A stretch of 64,000 nucleotides of DNA from Burkholderiaceae bacterium 16. GTDB lineage: Bacteria > Pseudomonadota > Gammaproteobacteria > Burkholderiales > Burkholderiaceae. The stretch covers positions 62,001-126,000 of the forward strand of contig JYOD01000019.1 of NCBI GenBank assembly GCA_000955785.1. Reading direction: 5' to 3'. Below, piece by piece: positions 1-10,343 of this stretch. The number at the start of each line of letters is the position of its first letter. Position 1 is the first letter of the stretch. The notes below the pieces were generated by a model. That model was not told the origin of the DNA. It saw only the letters and a program-made list of their open reading frames with translations, and made no database searches. The position numbers and the translations under genes are program-made.

Positions 1-185
1 CGCAGCATGCGGCGCTGCGCCATACCCGCCAGCCCAAGCGACTCAAGGGATCCCGCCCGACGGTGCGTTACCGCACTGTGACGCGAAATTTTTTTGATGG
101 GGCTGGCAGCTCCGATAGGCGCGGACTTTATCAGGGTTTTCCCCATATCCACGCTATCCCCTAGGCCCCGCAATTGAGGCTTGCT
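1..185. other. left-edge gene-free stretch
   Basis: No reading frame here looks like a gene and no RNA gene is recognisable. The segment holds a run of seven T and lies just beyond the ampD stop, so it is probably the region between ampD and a gene outside the window. I see no clear hairpin terminator directly after ampD. Confidence 0.4.
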
Positions 186-795
186 TCAAGACTGGTCTTT
201 GCGGTAGGGCAACTGCCCCGGAGCCACGCCAGCGGCGGCGGCAAAGCCGACCCAGTCGAAATGCGGGCCGGGATCGGTCTTGCGTCCGGGTGCGATATCG
301 CTGTGCCCCGCCACCGCGCGTACCGGATAAGCGCCGAGCAGGGCACGCACCAGTGCGGAGGTGGTGTGGTATTGGGCCAACGCGAAAGGCTGGTCGTCGC
401 TGCCTTCGATTTCGATGCCAATGGAAAAGTCATTGCAACGCGGCCGGCCGAAGAACTCGGACTGGCCGGCATGCCAGGCACGGTCCAGGCAGGAAACGAA
501 CTGGACCAGCTCGCCCTCCCGCGTCACCAGAAAATGCGCCGAAACCCGCACCTGATGGATCGTCGCGAAGAAAGGATGGCGGGACGGGTCGAGGCGGTTC
601 TGGAAGAAGGCCTCGATATCGCCGCTGCCGAACTGCCCCGGCGGCAGGCTGATATTGTGGATCACCACCAGGTCGACCGGCATGTGCGCCGGCCGGGCGT
701 CGAAGTTGGGCGACGGTACGCGGCGCGCCGCGGGCACCCAGCCGGCCGGATCCGGGTGGAATCCAGGCCCGGACGCGATCTTGCCGTTGTCGTGC

Positions 796-803
<8 letters not shown>
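186..803 (-). CDS. ampD: AmpD, 1,6-anhydro-N-acetylmuramyl-L-alanine amidase
   Basis: This 205-residue cytoplasmic zinc amidase removes the peptide from anhydro-muropeptides during cell-wall recycling; its loss typically raises AmpR-controlled beta-lactamase in bacteria that have one. The family zinc ligands are visible: His in VIHNISLPPG near residue 48, His in AVAGHSDIAPGRK and Asp in KTDPGPHFDW near the C-terminus. The WHAG and GIEIEG motifs are also typical. I chose the ATG at 803 because it begins the conserved sequence and overlaps the end of pilR by 8 bases; upstream in-frame starts would run far into pilR. It is the last gene of the pilS-pilR-ampD run and is probably cotranscribed with it. 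Identification is firm. Confidence 0.93.
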
Positions 804-2505
<1,702 letters not shown>

Positions 2506-2602
2506 GGGTCTGCGTCTGGCGGTCTGGCGAAGTGGAATCGGTGCATTGGCGCGCGGCGGCCTGGCTGACGGTCTGGCCAACCGTTCGCGGCGGCAGCGCG
2601 GC

Positions 2603-4672
2603 TCAGCCGCCCGCGTTGTCCGGCGCGTCGATGCGCAGGGTCAGGACAAAGGCCTTGGCCGGCAGTGTATCGCGTGCCGCGGGCGCCAGCATGCCGGTCT
2701 GCGCCAGCAGCGCGTCAAGCGAAATCGTACCGTAACGTACCTGGGCGTCGTTGGCGCCGCATAGCTCGCGCGCCATGAACAGGCCCAGGCCGGTGCCCTG
2801 GGCGTTGCTGGTAAAGAATGGCTCGAACAGCGTGCGCTGGTGCTCGCGCGACACCTCGACGCCATCGTTCCAGATGATCAGCTCGACGTGGTGCTGGTCC
2901 AGCGCGTGGGCCAGCAGCCGGATCGCGCCGGGCAGGCGGCTGCAATAGCGCCAGGCGTTGTCGAGCAGGTTGCCAAGCACCTGCTGCAGCTGCGACGGAT
3001 CGAAGATGACCGGGCGCGCCACATCCACCGTGAGCCGCACGGCATTGGCGTTGATCTCCGCCGGCCGCGGCACGCGCCGCGCGCCCACCGGATCGTCGTT
3101 GGCGGAGCGCGAGCGCATCTCCAGCCGCCAGCGGCCGACGATCTCGGGCAGGGCCTGGTTCAGGTCCACGACGGAGCGCTCGGTGCGCGGGCGGCGCGAC
3201 ATCTGCAGCACGTCCGACACCACCTGGTCGAGCCGGCGCACATTGTCGTGGATGATGCGCAGCAGCCGCGCATCCACATCGCCTTCGGGCCGCCCCGCCT
3301 CGCCGGAACGCACGCCCCGGCGGCTGGTCTCGGCCAGCAGTTCGCTGGCCTGGCTGATGGCCGCCAGCGGATTGCGGATCTGGTGCGCCACGCTCGCCAC
3401 CAGCCGCCCCATGGCGGCCAGTTTTTCCTGTTGCACCTGCTCGGCGATGCGTTCCCAGCTCTCGATGTGGACCAGCACCGTATCGCGCATCTCGCTGCGC
3501 AGCAGGGCCTCGTCCTCCGGGCGCCAGGCCATGGCCTCGCTCTGCGCGATGGCCAGGCGCAGCCGCGCCGCCGCCTCGGGCGACAGGTCGTTCCAGGTGC
3601 CGGTGTTCATGGCGTTCTGCGCCCCGAGCGAGACCGACAGCGAGGAAGCAAAGGTCGAGCGCAGGCTGGCCAGCCCCGGCAGCAGGAAGCGCAGCCGCAG
3701 CCGCGTATGCAGGATGGGGCCCTGGCCCGAGGAGGGCCGCGAAGGCAGCGGCAGCAATTGCAGAATGCGCGGCGCGTCATCCTTGCTGCGCACCCAGTCG
3801 CGCAGCATCTCCATCAGCGGCTGCAGGCGGGGAATCTGGCGCAGGTCGAACAGCGCGTCACGCCCGGTGGCCGGCGTGGACGTCTGCTTGCCCCGTTCGG
3901 CGGGCTGCACGCCCAACAGCACCACCGCGGCCGGGTTGGCCGCCACCACCACGCCGTTGGCGCGCAGCAGCATCACGCCATCCTGCATGTCGTTGACCAT
4001 CAGCCGGTTGACCAGCTGCTGCAGGCGCAGCTCCTGCTCGCGCGCCAGCGCCAGCCGCTCCTGCGCAAGCTGGCGGTTGGCCAGCAGGTACATCAGCGAG
4101 GCCGCGATCATGAAGACCAGGCCATACAGACCCGAGCCCAGCAGGCCAGTGTCCGCCTGGCGCAGCAGCAGGGTCTGCGCGAAGGGGGCGCTCATCACCA
4201 CCAGCGCCGAGACCGCCGCGGTGAATAGCGCGAACAACAGGCTGGTGAGCGCGCCGGCCTGCAGCGCCGGCAGCAGGAAGATCATGGCCACCCCCTCGCC
4301 GCGATGGCCCTGCGCGTAAAAGATCAGGCCCAGCAGGACAAGGTCGGCCAGCACCTGGAAGCGCACCCGCAGGTGAAAACCGTGGCGCCACCACAGCGTC
4401 GCGATCACCATCGCCAGCGCCACCCCGACATAAGGCACGGACAGGGGCAGCGCGGCCAGGCCATTGCCCAGCCCCTGCGCGGCCCGCTCGGTATCGGCGC
4501 GCTGCGCCGGCAGCCAGGTGTAGCCCAGCAGCAGCACGGCCACCGCCAGCCGCGTCCAGCTGAAATAACGCAGCAGGCGCCAGTGGAAATCGGGAGGCTC
4601 CGGCTGGCGCCACATCGCGATGACGCCGCGCCAGGCATTCAGGCGGGACAAGAACGAGGCGCTTCCGTTCAT
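2603..4672 (-). CDS. pilS: PilS-type sensor histidine kinase
   Basis: This 689-residue inner-membrane histidine kinase is the partner of PilR. The N-terminal 200 residues hold about six hydrophobic segments, as in Pseudomonas PilS. A PAS-like part follows (about 220-350), then the dimerisation helix with phosphoacceptor H430 in VAHQIRNPLAAIS. The ATPase domain has N-box N568/N572 (GNLLDNAW), D603 in WNDG and the glycine loop GTGLGL at 626-631. It is longer than classical PilS (about 530 residues), mainly because of extra sequence between the PAS-like part and the H-box (about 300-400) and between H-box and N-box. The start at 4672 overlaps the stop of the upstream small membrane protein by 4 bases (ATGA), suggesting translational coupling. 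Confidence 0.9.
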   Translation of the reverse strand: MNGSASFLSRLNAWRGVIAMWRQPEPPDFHWRLLRYFSWTRLAVAVLLLGYTWLPAQRADTERAAQGLGNGLAALPLSVPYVGVALAMVIATLWWRHGFHLRVRFQVLADLVLLGLIFYAQGHRGEGVAMIFLLPALQAGALTSLLFALFTAAVSALVVMSAPFAQTLLLRQADTGLLGSGLYGLVFMIAASLMYLLANRQLAQERLALAREQELRLQQLVNRLMVNDMQDGVMLLRANGVVVAANPAAVVLLGVQPAERGKQTSTPATGRDALFDLRQIPRLQPLMEMLRDWVRSKDDAPRILQLLPLPSRPSSGQGPILHTRLRLRFLLPGLASLRSTFASSLSVSLGAQNAMNTGTWNDLSPEAAARLRLAIAQSEAMAWRPEDEALLRSEMRDTVLVHIESWERIAEQVQQEKLAAMGRLVASVAHQIRNPLAAISQASELLAETSRRGVRSGEAGRPEGDVDARLLRIIHDNVRRLDQVVSDVLQMSRRPRTERSVVDLNQALPEIVGRWRLEMRSRSANDDPVGARRVPRPAEINANAVRLTVDVARPVIFDPSQLQQVLGNLLDNAWRYCSRLPGAIRLLAHALDQHHVELIIWNDGVEVSREHQRTLFEPFFTSNAQGTGLGLFMARELCGANDAQVRYGTISLDALLAQTGMLAPAARDTLPAKAFVLTLRIDAPDNAGG

Positions 4673-4944
4673 GCGGCCGGGCCGTCCGGATCGCTGTCGG
4701 CCGGCAGGTGGGCGCGCCGGCAGTAGTGCAGGCCGCGATAGGCGATCGCTTCGCCCAGCGGCAGGTGCACGCCGCATTGCGCGCACTGCACCATGGGTTC
4801 CTGCGCGGGCTGGGTGCGGGCTTGCGACCCTTGCGCGGAACCATGCCGGGCGGTGCGATCCTCCCGCTGGCGCGCCTCGGCGCGCTGGCGAAGCCACCAG
4901 AAGAAGCCCAGCACCACGGCCAGGACCAGGAAGATGCGTGCCAT
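4669..4944 (-). CDS. small membrane-anchored zinc-ribbon protein (PP0621 family)
   Basis: A 91-residue protein of unknown function. The N-terminal 18 residues are a hydrophobic anchor (ARIFLVLAVVLGFFWWL), followed by a charged linker and a metal-binding-looking tail: C54-x2-C57, then H73, C75 and H79. This layout matches the PP0621 family of proteobacteria, which is often found beside pilS. The ATG at 4944 begins the hydrophobic segment; an earlier in-frame ATG at 4998 would add 18 polar residues and extend into the upstream gene. It lies 7 bases after the CcsA-like gene and overlaps pilS by 4 bases, so it belongs to the pilus-regulatory operon. A role in PilS signalling is possible but is inference from position only. 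Confidence 0.8.
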   Translation of the reverse strand: MARIFLVLAVVLGFFWWLRQRAEARQREDRTARHGSAQGSQARTQPAQEPMVQCAQCGVHLPLGEAIAYRGLHYCRRAHLPADSDPDGPAA

Positions 4945-4951
4945 GCCGGCC

Positions 4952-5890
4952 TCAGAGTCGGTGCAGGATGACTTCGATGACGAAGCGGCTGCCGACATAG
5001 GCCAGCAGCAAGATGCCGAAGGATGCGATCACCCAGCGCAGCGCGGTGCGCCCGCGCCAGCCATAAAAGGTACGTCCGGCCAGGATGCCGGCGAACATCG
5101 CCCACGACAGCAGCGCGAAGACGGTCTTGTGATCGAGCCGGAAGGCCCGCCCGAACAGTTGCTCGGAGAACAGCAGGCCCGACAGGATCGTCAGCGTCAG
5201 CAGCACGAAGCCGGCGCCGATCAGGCGGAACAGCAGTTTTTCGAGCGTCAGCAACGGCGGCAGCAGGTCCAGCCAGCGGCCTATCCATTGCGCCGGCTCG
5301 CTGGCCTGGCCGATCTGGGGCGAGCGGTTGAAACCGTGCAGGCGGCGTTCGGCCAGCAGCATCAGGAAAGCATGGAAGGCCGCCAACGTGAACAGGCCGT
5401 AGGCCACGTTGGCAATGATGAAGTGCAGCTTGAACAACGGCCGCGCCGCATAGCCCAGGATCTGCGCACCGGGAAAGGCCAGCGGCATCAGGCTGGCCAG
5501 CATCGCCACCGGGATCACGATCAGGCCGAGGCCGGCCAGCGAGAAGAAGAAGCTCTCGATCCAGTAGATGCCCACGCCCAGCCACAACATGGCCGACAGC
5601 GCGAAGGCAAAGCCGAACACCATGCGGTCGGCCGGGAAAATGGTTTCGTGCAGCAGCAGGCCGTGGCTTGCCACCGCGGCCAGCATCAGCACATGCCACC
5701 AGGCCGGGCGGTGCTCGCCGCGCCCGCCGGCGCCCCCGCCGCCCTGCAGCAGCACGGTGGTCGCCGCGCCCCCGATGGCGCCGCCGGCGCCGGCAGCCGA
5801 TAGCTGCGGGTTGCGCGTCGCCCAGCCGTGATAGGCCAGGCCGCAATAGAGAAGTGCCGTCAAGGCATACAGTACAATGGCCATTTGCAC
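4952..5890 (-). CDS. CcsA/YpjD-like inner-membrane protein (cytochrome c assembly family)
   Basis: A 312-residue polytopic membrane protein with about eight hydrophobic segments and the aromatic-rich loop of the CcsA/CcmC family (ESFFFSLAGLG and nearby). Family members handle haem for cytochrome c maturation; the YpjD/HemX-like branch has no settled biochemical role. I prefer the GTG start at 5890, because AAGGT stands five bases upstream of it; the ATG at 5884 is the alternative. It faces ffh divergently across about 97 bases. The same arrangement (ccsA-like, PP0621, pilS, pilR, divergent ffh) is a familiar betaproteobacterial order, from general knowledge. Confidence 0.85.
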   Translation of the reverse strand: MQMAIVLYALTALLYCGLAYHGWATRNPQLSAAGAGGAIGGAATTVLLQGGGGAGGRGEHRPAWWHVLMLAAVASHGLLLHETIFPADRMVFGFAFALSAMLWLGVGIYWIESFFFSLAGLGLIVIPVAMLASLMPLAFPGAQILGYAARPLFKLHFIIANVAYGLFTLAAFHAFLMLLAERRLHGFNRSPQIGQASEPAQWIGRWLDLLPPLLTLEKLLFRLIGAGFVLLTLTILSGLLFSEQLFGRAFRLDHKTVFALLSWAMFAGILAGRTFYGWRGRTALRWVIASFGILLLAYVGSRFVIEVILHRL

Positions 5891-5987
5891 AGTTTACCTT
5901 AGCGCCCCGTCCCGGTGGCGCCCCGCTTGAGCCGGGTCCCGAGCCCGCATCAAGCCTCGATCAAGCCCTATCCCCCGGACTTCTGCC

Positions 5988-7382
5988 ATGCTGGACAATC
6001 TCACTCAACGCCTGGCGCGGGTCGTAAAGACCATGCGCGGCGAGGCTCGCCTGACCGAAGCCAATACCGCCGAAATGCTGCGCGAGGTACGCCTGGCCAT
6101 GCTGGAGGCCGACGTCGCCCTGCCCGTCGTGCGCGAATTCGTCGCCCGCGTGAAGGCAAAGGCACTCGGCGAAGACGTGGTGTCCAGCCTGACACCGGGC
6201 CAGGCCCTGGTGGGCGTGGTGCAGCGCGAGCTGACCGCCGTCATCGGTGGCGAGGAAAGCCTGGCCGCCGGCGACAAGAGCGGCGAGCTGAACCTGGCGG
6301 TGCAGCCGCCCGCCATCATCCTGATGGCCGGCCTGCAGGGCGCGGGCAAGACCACCACCGTGGGCAAGCTGGCCAAGTGGCTCAAGGAAAACAAGAAGAA
6401 GAAAGTGCTGACGGTGTCGTGCGACGTGTACCGTCCCGCCGCTATCGCCCAGCTCAAGACCGTGTCCGAGCAGGTCGGCGCCGACTTCTTCCCCTCCGAG
6501 CCGGACCAGAAGCCGGTGGACATCGCCCGCGCGGCGGTTGACTGGGCTCGCAAGCACTATCACGACGTGCTGATCGTCGATACGGCAGGCCGCCTGGGTA
6601 TCGACGAAGCGATGATGCAGGAAATCGCCGCGCTCCACGCCGAGATCAAGCCGGTCGAAACCCTGTTCGTGGTCGACGCCATGCTGGGCCAGGACGCGGT
6701 CAACACCGCGCGTGCCTTCCATGACGCGCTGCCGCTGACCGGCGTGGTGCTGACCAAGCTGGACGGCGATGCGCGCGGGGGTGCCGCGCTGTCGGTGCGC
6801 CACATCACCGGCCGTCCGATCAAGTTCGTCGGCGTTGGCGAAAAGCTCGATGGCCTGGAGCCCTTCTACCCCGATCGCATGGCCCAGCGGATCCTGGGCA
6901 TGGGCGACATCCTCGCCCTGGTCGAGGAAGCCCAGCGCGGCGTGGACATGGAAGCCGCCGAGAAGCTGGCCAAGAAGATCAAGAAGACGGGCGACTTCGA
7001 CCTCGAAGACTTCAAGGCCCAGATCGGCCAGATGAAGAAGATGGGCGGCCTAGGCAGCCTGGTGGACAAGCTGCCGGCGCAGTTCGCCCAGCAAGCCCAG
7101 GGCGCCAATATGGACGTGGCCGAAAAGCAGGTGCGCCGCATGGAAGGCATCATCAACAGCATGACCGCCGCCGAGCGCGCCAAGCCGGAACTGATCAAGG
7201 CCAGCCGCAAACGCCGCATTGCCACCGGCGCCGGCGTGCCGGTGCAGGAAGTCAACCGCCTGCTCAACCAGTTCGACCAGATGCAGAGCATGATGAAGAA
7301 GCTCAAGGGCGGCGGCATGATGAAGATGATGCGCTCGATGGGCGCGATGAAGGGCGGCATGAAGGGACTCTTCAACCGCTAA
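5988..7382 (+). CDS. ffh: Ffh, signal recognition particle GTPase
   Basis: This 464-residue protein is the SRP54 subunit that binds 4.5S RNA and the signal sequences of nascent membrane proteins and docks with FtsY. It has an N-terminal helical bundle (1-100), a G domain with P-loop GLQGAGKTT at about 115-123, DTAGRL near 199 and TKLDGD near 257, and a methionine-rich M domain at the C-terminus (MQSMMKKLKGGGMMKMMRSM). The length matches the family. The ATG at 5988 begins the conserved MLDNLTQRL sequence. It is transcribed away from the CcsA-like gene, and the phosphoribosyltransferase gene follows 79 bases downstream on the same strand. Confidence 0.97.
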   Translation: MLDNLTQRLARVVKTMRGEARLTEANTAEMLREVRLAMLEADVALPVVREFVARVKAKALGEDVVSSLTPGQALVGVVQRELTAVIGGEESLAAGDKSGELNLAVQPPAIILMAGLQGAGKTTTVGKLAKWLKENKKKKVLTVSCDVYRPAAIAQLKTVSEQVGADFFPSEPDQKPVDIARAAVDWARKHYHDVLIVDTAGRLGIDEAMMQEIAALHAEIKPVETLFVVDAMLGQDAVNTARAFHDALPLTGVVLTKLDGDARGGAALSVRHITGRPIKFVGVGEKLDGLEPFYPDRMAQRILGMGDILALVEEAQRGVDMEAAEKLAKKIKKTGDFDLEDFKAQIGQMKKMGGLGSLVDKLPAQFAQQAQGANMDVAEKQVRRMEGIINSMTAAERAKPELIKASRKRRIATGAGVPVQEVNRLLNQFDQMQSMMKKLKGGGMMKMMRSMGAMKGGMKGLFNR

Positions 7383-7461
7383 GCCATCCGGCGTGGCGGT
7401 GCCCTTTCCCGGCGCCGCCGTTTCACCCGCAAAAGATCAAGACAGAGACAGGATCCACATC

Positions 7462-8004
7462 ATGATGACCGTCGAACAGGCCCGCGAACTGTGGGCCAAC
7501 TCCGAGGAAATCGTCAGCGCGCAAGCCGTCGAGGAATCGCTGGACCGCATGGCCGGCGAGATCACGGAAAAGATGGGCGACACCTTCCCGCTGGTGCTGT
7601 CGGTAATGGGCGGCGCGGTGGTCTTCACCGGCATGCTGCTGCCCAAGCTGGCCTTCCCGCTGGAATTCGACTACATCCACCTCTCGCGCTACAACAACAA
7701 GACGGTGGGTGGCGAGATGCAATGGCGCGTGGCGCCGCGCGAGTCGGTCAAGGGCCGTACGGTGCTGGTGCTGGACGACATCCTGGACGAAGGCGAGACC
7801 ATGGCCGCCATCCGCCAGCGCATCATGGACATGGGCGCCACCGCCGTCTACGCGGCCGTGCTGTGCGAGAAGGTGCTGCAGAAACCCAAACCCATGCACC
7901 CGGATTTCTGCGGCTTCACCGTGCCGGAACGCTATGTCTTCGGCTGCGGCATGGACGCCCACGGCTACTGGCGCAACCTGCCCGCCATCAGGGCCTTGCG
8001 CTAA
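7462..8004 (+). CDS. hypoxanthine-guanine phosphoribosyltransferase
   Basis: A 180-residue purine salvage enzyme that transfers phosphoribose from PRPP to hypoxanthine or guanine in the cytoplasm. The PRPP-binding signature VLVLDDILDEGETMAAI is intact near residues 102-118, and the C-terminal VPERYVFGCGMDAHGYWRNLPAI fits the Hpt branch. I start at the ATG at 7462 (a second ATG follows immediately at 7465); an upstream in-frame start at 7393 would add 23 non-conserved residues. The last 17 bases overlap the 3' end of the convergent LysE-family gene. Confidence 0.92.
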   Translation: MMTVEQARELWANSEEIVSAQAVEESLDRMAGEITEKMGDTFPLVLSVMGGAVVFTGMLLPKLAFPLEFDYIHLSRYNNKTVGGEMQWRVAPRESVKGRTVLVLDDILDEGETMAAIRQRIMDMGATAVYAAVLCEKVLQKPKPMHPDFCGFTVPERYVFGCGMDAHGYWRNLPAIRALR

Positions 8005-8608
8005 GGATCGGCCACAGCGAGGCCAGCAGCAACAGCGCCATCGCCACGTTGAACAGGCGCAGCACCCGCGGCTGCGCCAGCCAGCGCCGCAAGGCCGAGC
8101 CGAACACCGCCCACATCGCCACGCTGGGCAGGTTGATCACGGCGAACAACCCCGACAGCAGCAACACGTTCAGCCAGACATTGCCGTGCAGCACGTAGGT
8201 GCTGCACGCGCCCACCGCCATCACCCACGCCTTGGGATTGACCCACTGGAACGCGGCCGCAGCCAGGAACCCCATGGGCTTGCCCACCTCCTGGTCCTGC
8301 ACGCTGCCCGACGTCGCCAGCTTCCATGCCAGCCAGGTGAGATAGAGCGCAGCCACGACGCGAAGTACCTGCCAGGTCCACGGCAAAGCCGCGAACAGCG
8401 ATCCCAGGCCGAGTCCGACCACCGCCACCATCAAGCCGAAACCGGCGCTGATGCCCAGCACATGGGGCACGGTGCGGGCGAAACCGAAGTTCACGCCCGA
8501 GGCCAGCACCATGGTGTTGTTGGGGCCCGGCGTGATCGAGGACACAAGGGCGAACGCACAGAACGCGGCAAACACGCCGGATCCGGCGACAAGCTGGGGC
8601 ACTGCCAT
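7988..8608 (-). CDS. LysE/RhtB-family amino-acid exporter (first copy)
   Basis: A 206-residue inner-membrane exporter of the LysE/RhtB family, which moves amino acids or small metabolites outward. It carries the N-terminal family motif SSITPGPNNTMV near residues 22-33 and five to six hydrophobic segments, with QWVNPKAW in the middle. The ATG at 8608 is chosen because GGAG lies six bases upstream; the ATGs at 8620 and 8629 lack a ribosome binding site. It is convergent with the phosphoribosyltransferase gene and overlaps it by 17 bases. A GTACAGT direct repeat stands about 55-70 bases upstream and is a probable operator. The substrate cannot be read from sequence. Confidence 0.88.
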   Translation of the reverse strand: MAVPQLVAGSGVFAAFCAFALVSSITPGPNNTMVLASGVNFGFARTVPHVLGISAGFGLMVAVVGLGLGSLFAALPWTWQVLRVVAALYLTWLAWKLATSGSVQDQEVGKPMGFLAAAAFQWVNPKAWVMAVGACSTYVLHGNVWLNVLLLSGLFAVINLPSVAMWAVFGSALRRWLAQPRVLRLFNVAMALLLLASLWPILSARP

Positions 8609-8662
8609 GACTGACTCCATCGCATACAAAAGGGAATGATGGCAGTCTAGTCACGGGAAACA

Positions 8663-8680
8663 GTACAGTACCGGTACAGT
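8663..8680 (-). promoter_or_regulatory. GTACAGT direct repeat upstream of LysE-family gene
   Basis: Two identical heptamers GTACAGT (8663-8669 and 8674-8680) are separated by ACCG, giving an 11-base period, one helical turn. Together they contain the palindrome GTACCGGTAC (8668-8677). On the minus strand they read ACTGTAC twice, about 55 bases before the exporter start. Similar ACTGTAC-type repeats are known for GntR/MocR-family regulators, which often pair with LysE or vitamin B6 genes, but no MocR gene is in view. The assignment as an operator is inference. Confidence 0.5.
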
Positions 8681-8741
8681 TACCCAGAAAACTGGCGATA
8701 CGCCTTTGCGTGTCGCCAATGGCACCCCGCAACCAGCTGCT

Positions 8742-9398
8742 TCACGGTTTCGCCGCATTGACTGCCACGGCCAGCGCGATGCCCCAGAGGATGACACCGG
8801 TGGCCCGTTCGATACCGCGCACCGAGCGGGCGAAACGCGCCCGCACCAGCGGATGGCGCACGCCCCAGGCCACCAGGATGTCCCAGCCGAAGACCATGGC
8901 GAACATCCAGGCACCGTAGCCAAGCTGGACCGGCAGCGGCGTGCGCGTGCCAGCCAGCACGGAAAACAGGCTGGCGTAGAACAAGGCATTCTTGGGGTTG
9001 AGCACCGCGGAGAGAAAGCCGGTGGCGAGTTGCGCCGCGTAGGCGGCGTGGCCGGCACCATGCGCCTGCGGGCCGTCAGCACCCGGCATCCGCGTCTCGC
9101 CGCGGGCGCTCAGCAACCGCCAGCCGAGCCAGGCCAGGTACAGGCAGCCGGCCCACTGCAACACCGCGAACACGCCCTGGCTGGTACGCGTGGCGGCCAG
9201 GCCCGCTATGGCGACGCCGATGAACACGCCATTGCCGAGTGCAATGCCCAGGCATACCGCGCTGGCACGTCCCACGCCATGCACCAGCGCGCTGCGCACC
9301 ACCAGGAAGAAATCGGGTCCCGGACTGAGCAGCGCAAGAAAGTGCGCGCCCGCCACCATGGCAAATTGGCCGAAGCCGGAATCGATGGGAAAGTCCAC
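8742..9398 (-). CDS. LysE/RhtB-family amino-acid exporter (second copy)
   Basis: A 218-residue exporter of the same family as its downstream neighbour but clearly divergent in sequence, so not a recent duplicate. The N-terminal signature LLSPGPDFFLVV (about residues 21-32) and the central LNPKNALFYASLF motif are present, with about six hydrophobic segments. The GTG at 9398 is preferred because AAGGA stands five bases upstream; an ATG at 9428 would add ten residues without a ribosome binding site. It follows the AraC-type regulator gene on the same strand by 84 bases, a common arrangement for AraC-controlled LysE exporters. The exported compound is unknown. Confidence 0.88.
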   Translation of the reverse strand: MDFPIDSGFGQFAMVAGAHFLALLSPGPDFFLVVRSALVHGVGRASAVCLGIALGNGVFIGVAIAGLAATRTSQGVFAVLQWAGCLYLAWLGWRLLSARGETRMPGADGPQAHGAGHAAYAAQLATGFLSAVLNPKNALFYASLFSVLAGTRTPLPVQLGYGAWMFAMVFGWDILVAWGVRHPLVRARFARSVRGIERATGVILWGIALAVAVNAAKP

Positions 9399-9482
9399 GC
9401 CAGTCCTTTCGTGTCTTGTGATGGGCACGAAGTGTGAGCTGCGAGGTAGTAGCGCGTATTGGAGAAAATTGCGCGCGGCGGC

Positions 9483-10343
9483 TCAGCCGGCGCAGCGCTG
9501 GTAGCCGCGCGGCGTCAGCGCGACACGCTGCTTGAACGCGCGCTGGAAATGGCTCTGGTCGGAAAAGCCCAGCACCTGGGCGATCTCGGCGGGCGCCCCG
9601 CCCGCCCGCAGCAACTGGCGCGCATGGTTGATGCGTTGGTCCAGCTGATAGGCATGCGGCGTCATGCCAACCTCGGCGCGGAAGGCACGGATCAGCTGGT
9701 AGCGGCTCATGCCGGCGCCGCGCGCCAGTTCGGCCAGCGGCAGCGTTTCCGCGTGGCGCGCCTGCAGGATCGCCACGAGGCGAGCCAGGCGCGCCTCGGG
9801 CGTGCCGGACGGGCGCGGCGCGCGCACTACCTGGCGCCGGTCGGCGCAGCCGAACAGCGCAGCGACGAAGCCAGCCAGCATGGATTCCTTTTGCGCGATG
9901 GAAGCCGCGGAGAACAGCACATGGTTGAGGCGGCACAGGCCGGCGTAGGTGTCGGCCGCGCTGGTGACGCGCACCCGTGCCAGCGCCGCCGGCAACGCCT
10001 GCCCGGCGCCGCGCGCCTCCAGCACGGCGCCGGCCCAGGCCTGGTCCAGGTGCAGCATCTGGTAGCTCCAGCGCCCATCCGGCTCCGGGTTGCAGGCGTG
10101 CACCTGCCCTGCCGGGATCACGACCACATCGCCTGCTGCGAGCCGCACCGACTCGGTTTCCGTTGTGAATATGCTGTGGCCGCCATCGACGGCGCCGATC
10201 GACAGGGTGGGATGGGTATGCGGCAGGTAGGCGGCTCCACTGTCGCTGGCGCGGCGGCTTTCGACATACGGCATGGCCGGATCGAACCAGTAGCAGGCCT
10301 GCTGCGTGCCCGCGCCGCTGCCGGGGCCACCGGAGAGGCGCAT
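9483..10343 (-). CDS. AraC-family transcriptional regulator
   Basis: A 286-residue regulator with an N-terminal cupin-like sensing domain (LPHTHPTLSIGAVDGG, then AGDVVVIPAGQVHACNPE) and a C-terminal double helix-turn-helix of the AraC/XylS type. The second helix-turn-helix contains EIAQVLGFSDQSHFQRAFKQ and ends with the usual TPRGYQR. The start at 10343 has CGGAG six bases upstream and overlaps the preceding stop as TGATG; a start at 10391 would overlap that gene by 49 bases. It is probably translationally coupled to the hydroxylase gene and is the best candidate to control the LysE-family exporter just downstream. The ligand, likely an amino acid or derivative, is not evident. Confidence 0.9.
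   Translation of the reverse strand: MRLSGGPGSGAGTQQACYWFDPAMPYVESRRASDSGAAYLPHTHPTLSIGAVDGGHSIFTTETESVRLAAGDVVVIPAGQVHACNPEPDGRWSYQMLHLDQAWAGAVLEARGAGQALPAALARVRVTSAADTYAGLCRLNHVLFSAASIAQKESMLAGFVAALFGCADRRQVVRAPRPSGTPEARLARLVAILQARHAETLPLAELARGAGMSRYQLIRAFRAEVGMTPHAYQLDQRINHARQLLRAGGAPAEIAQVLGFSDQSHFQRAFKQRVALTPRGYQRCAG

Noticed and set aside
8742-9398. Second LysE-family gene considered as a recent tandem duplicate of the first
   Set aside because: The two proteins share only family motifs and differ throughout, so a recent duplication is not supported.
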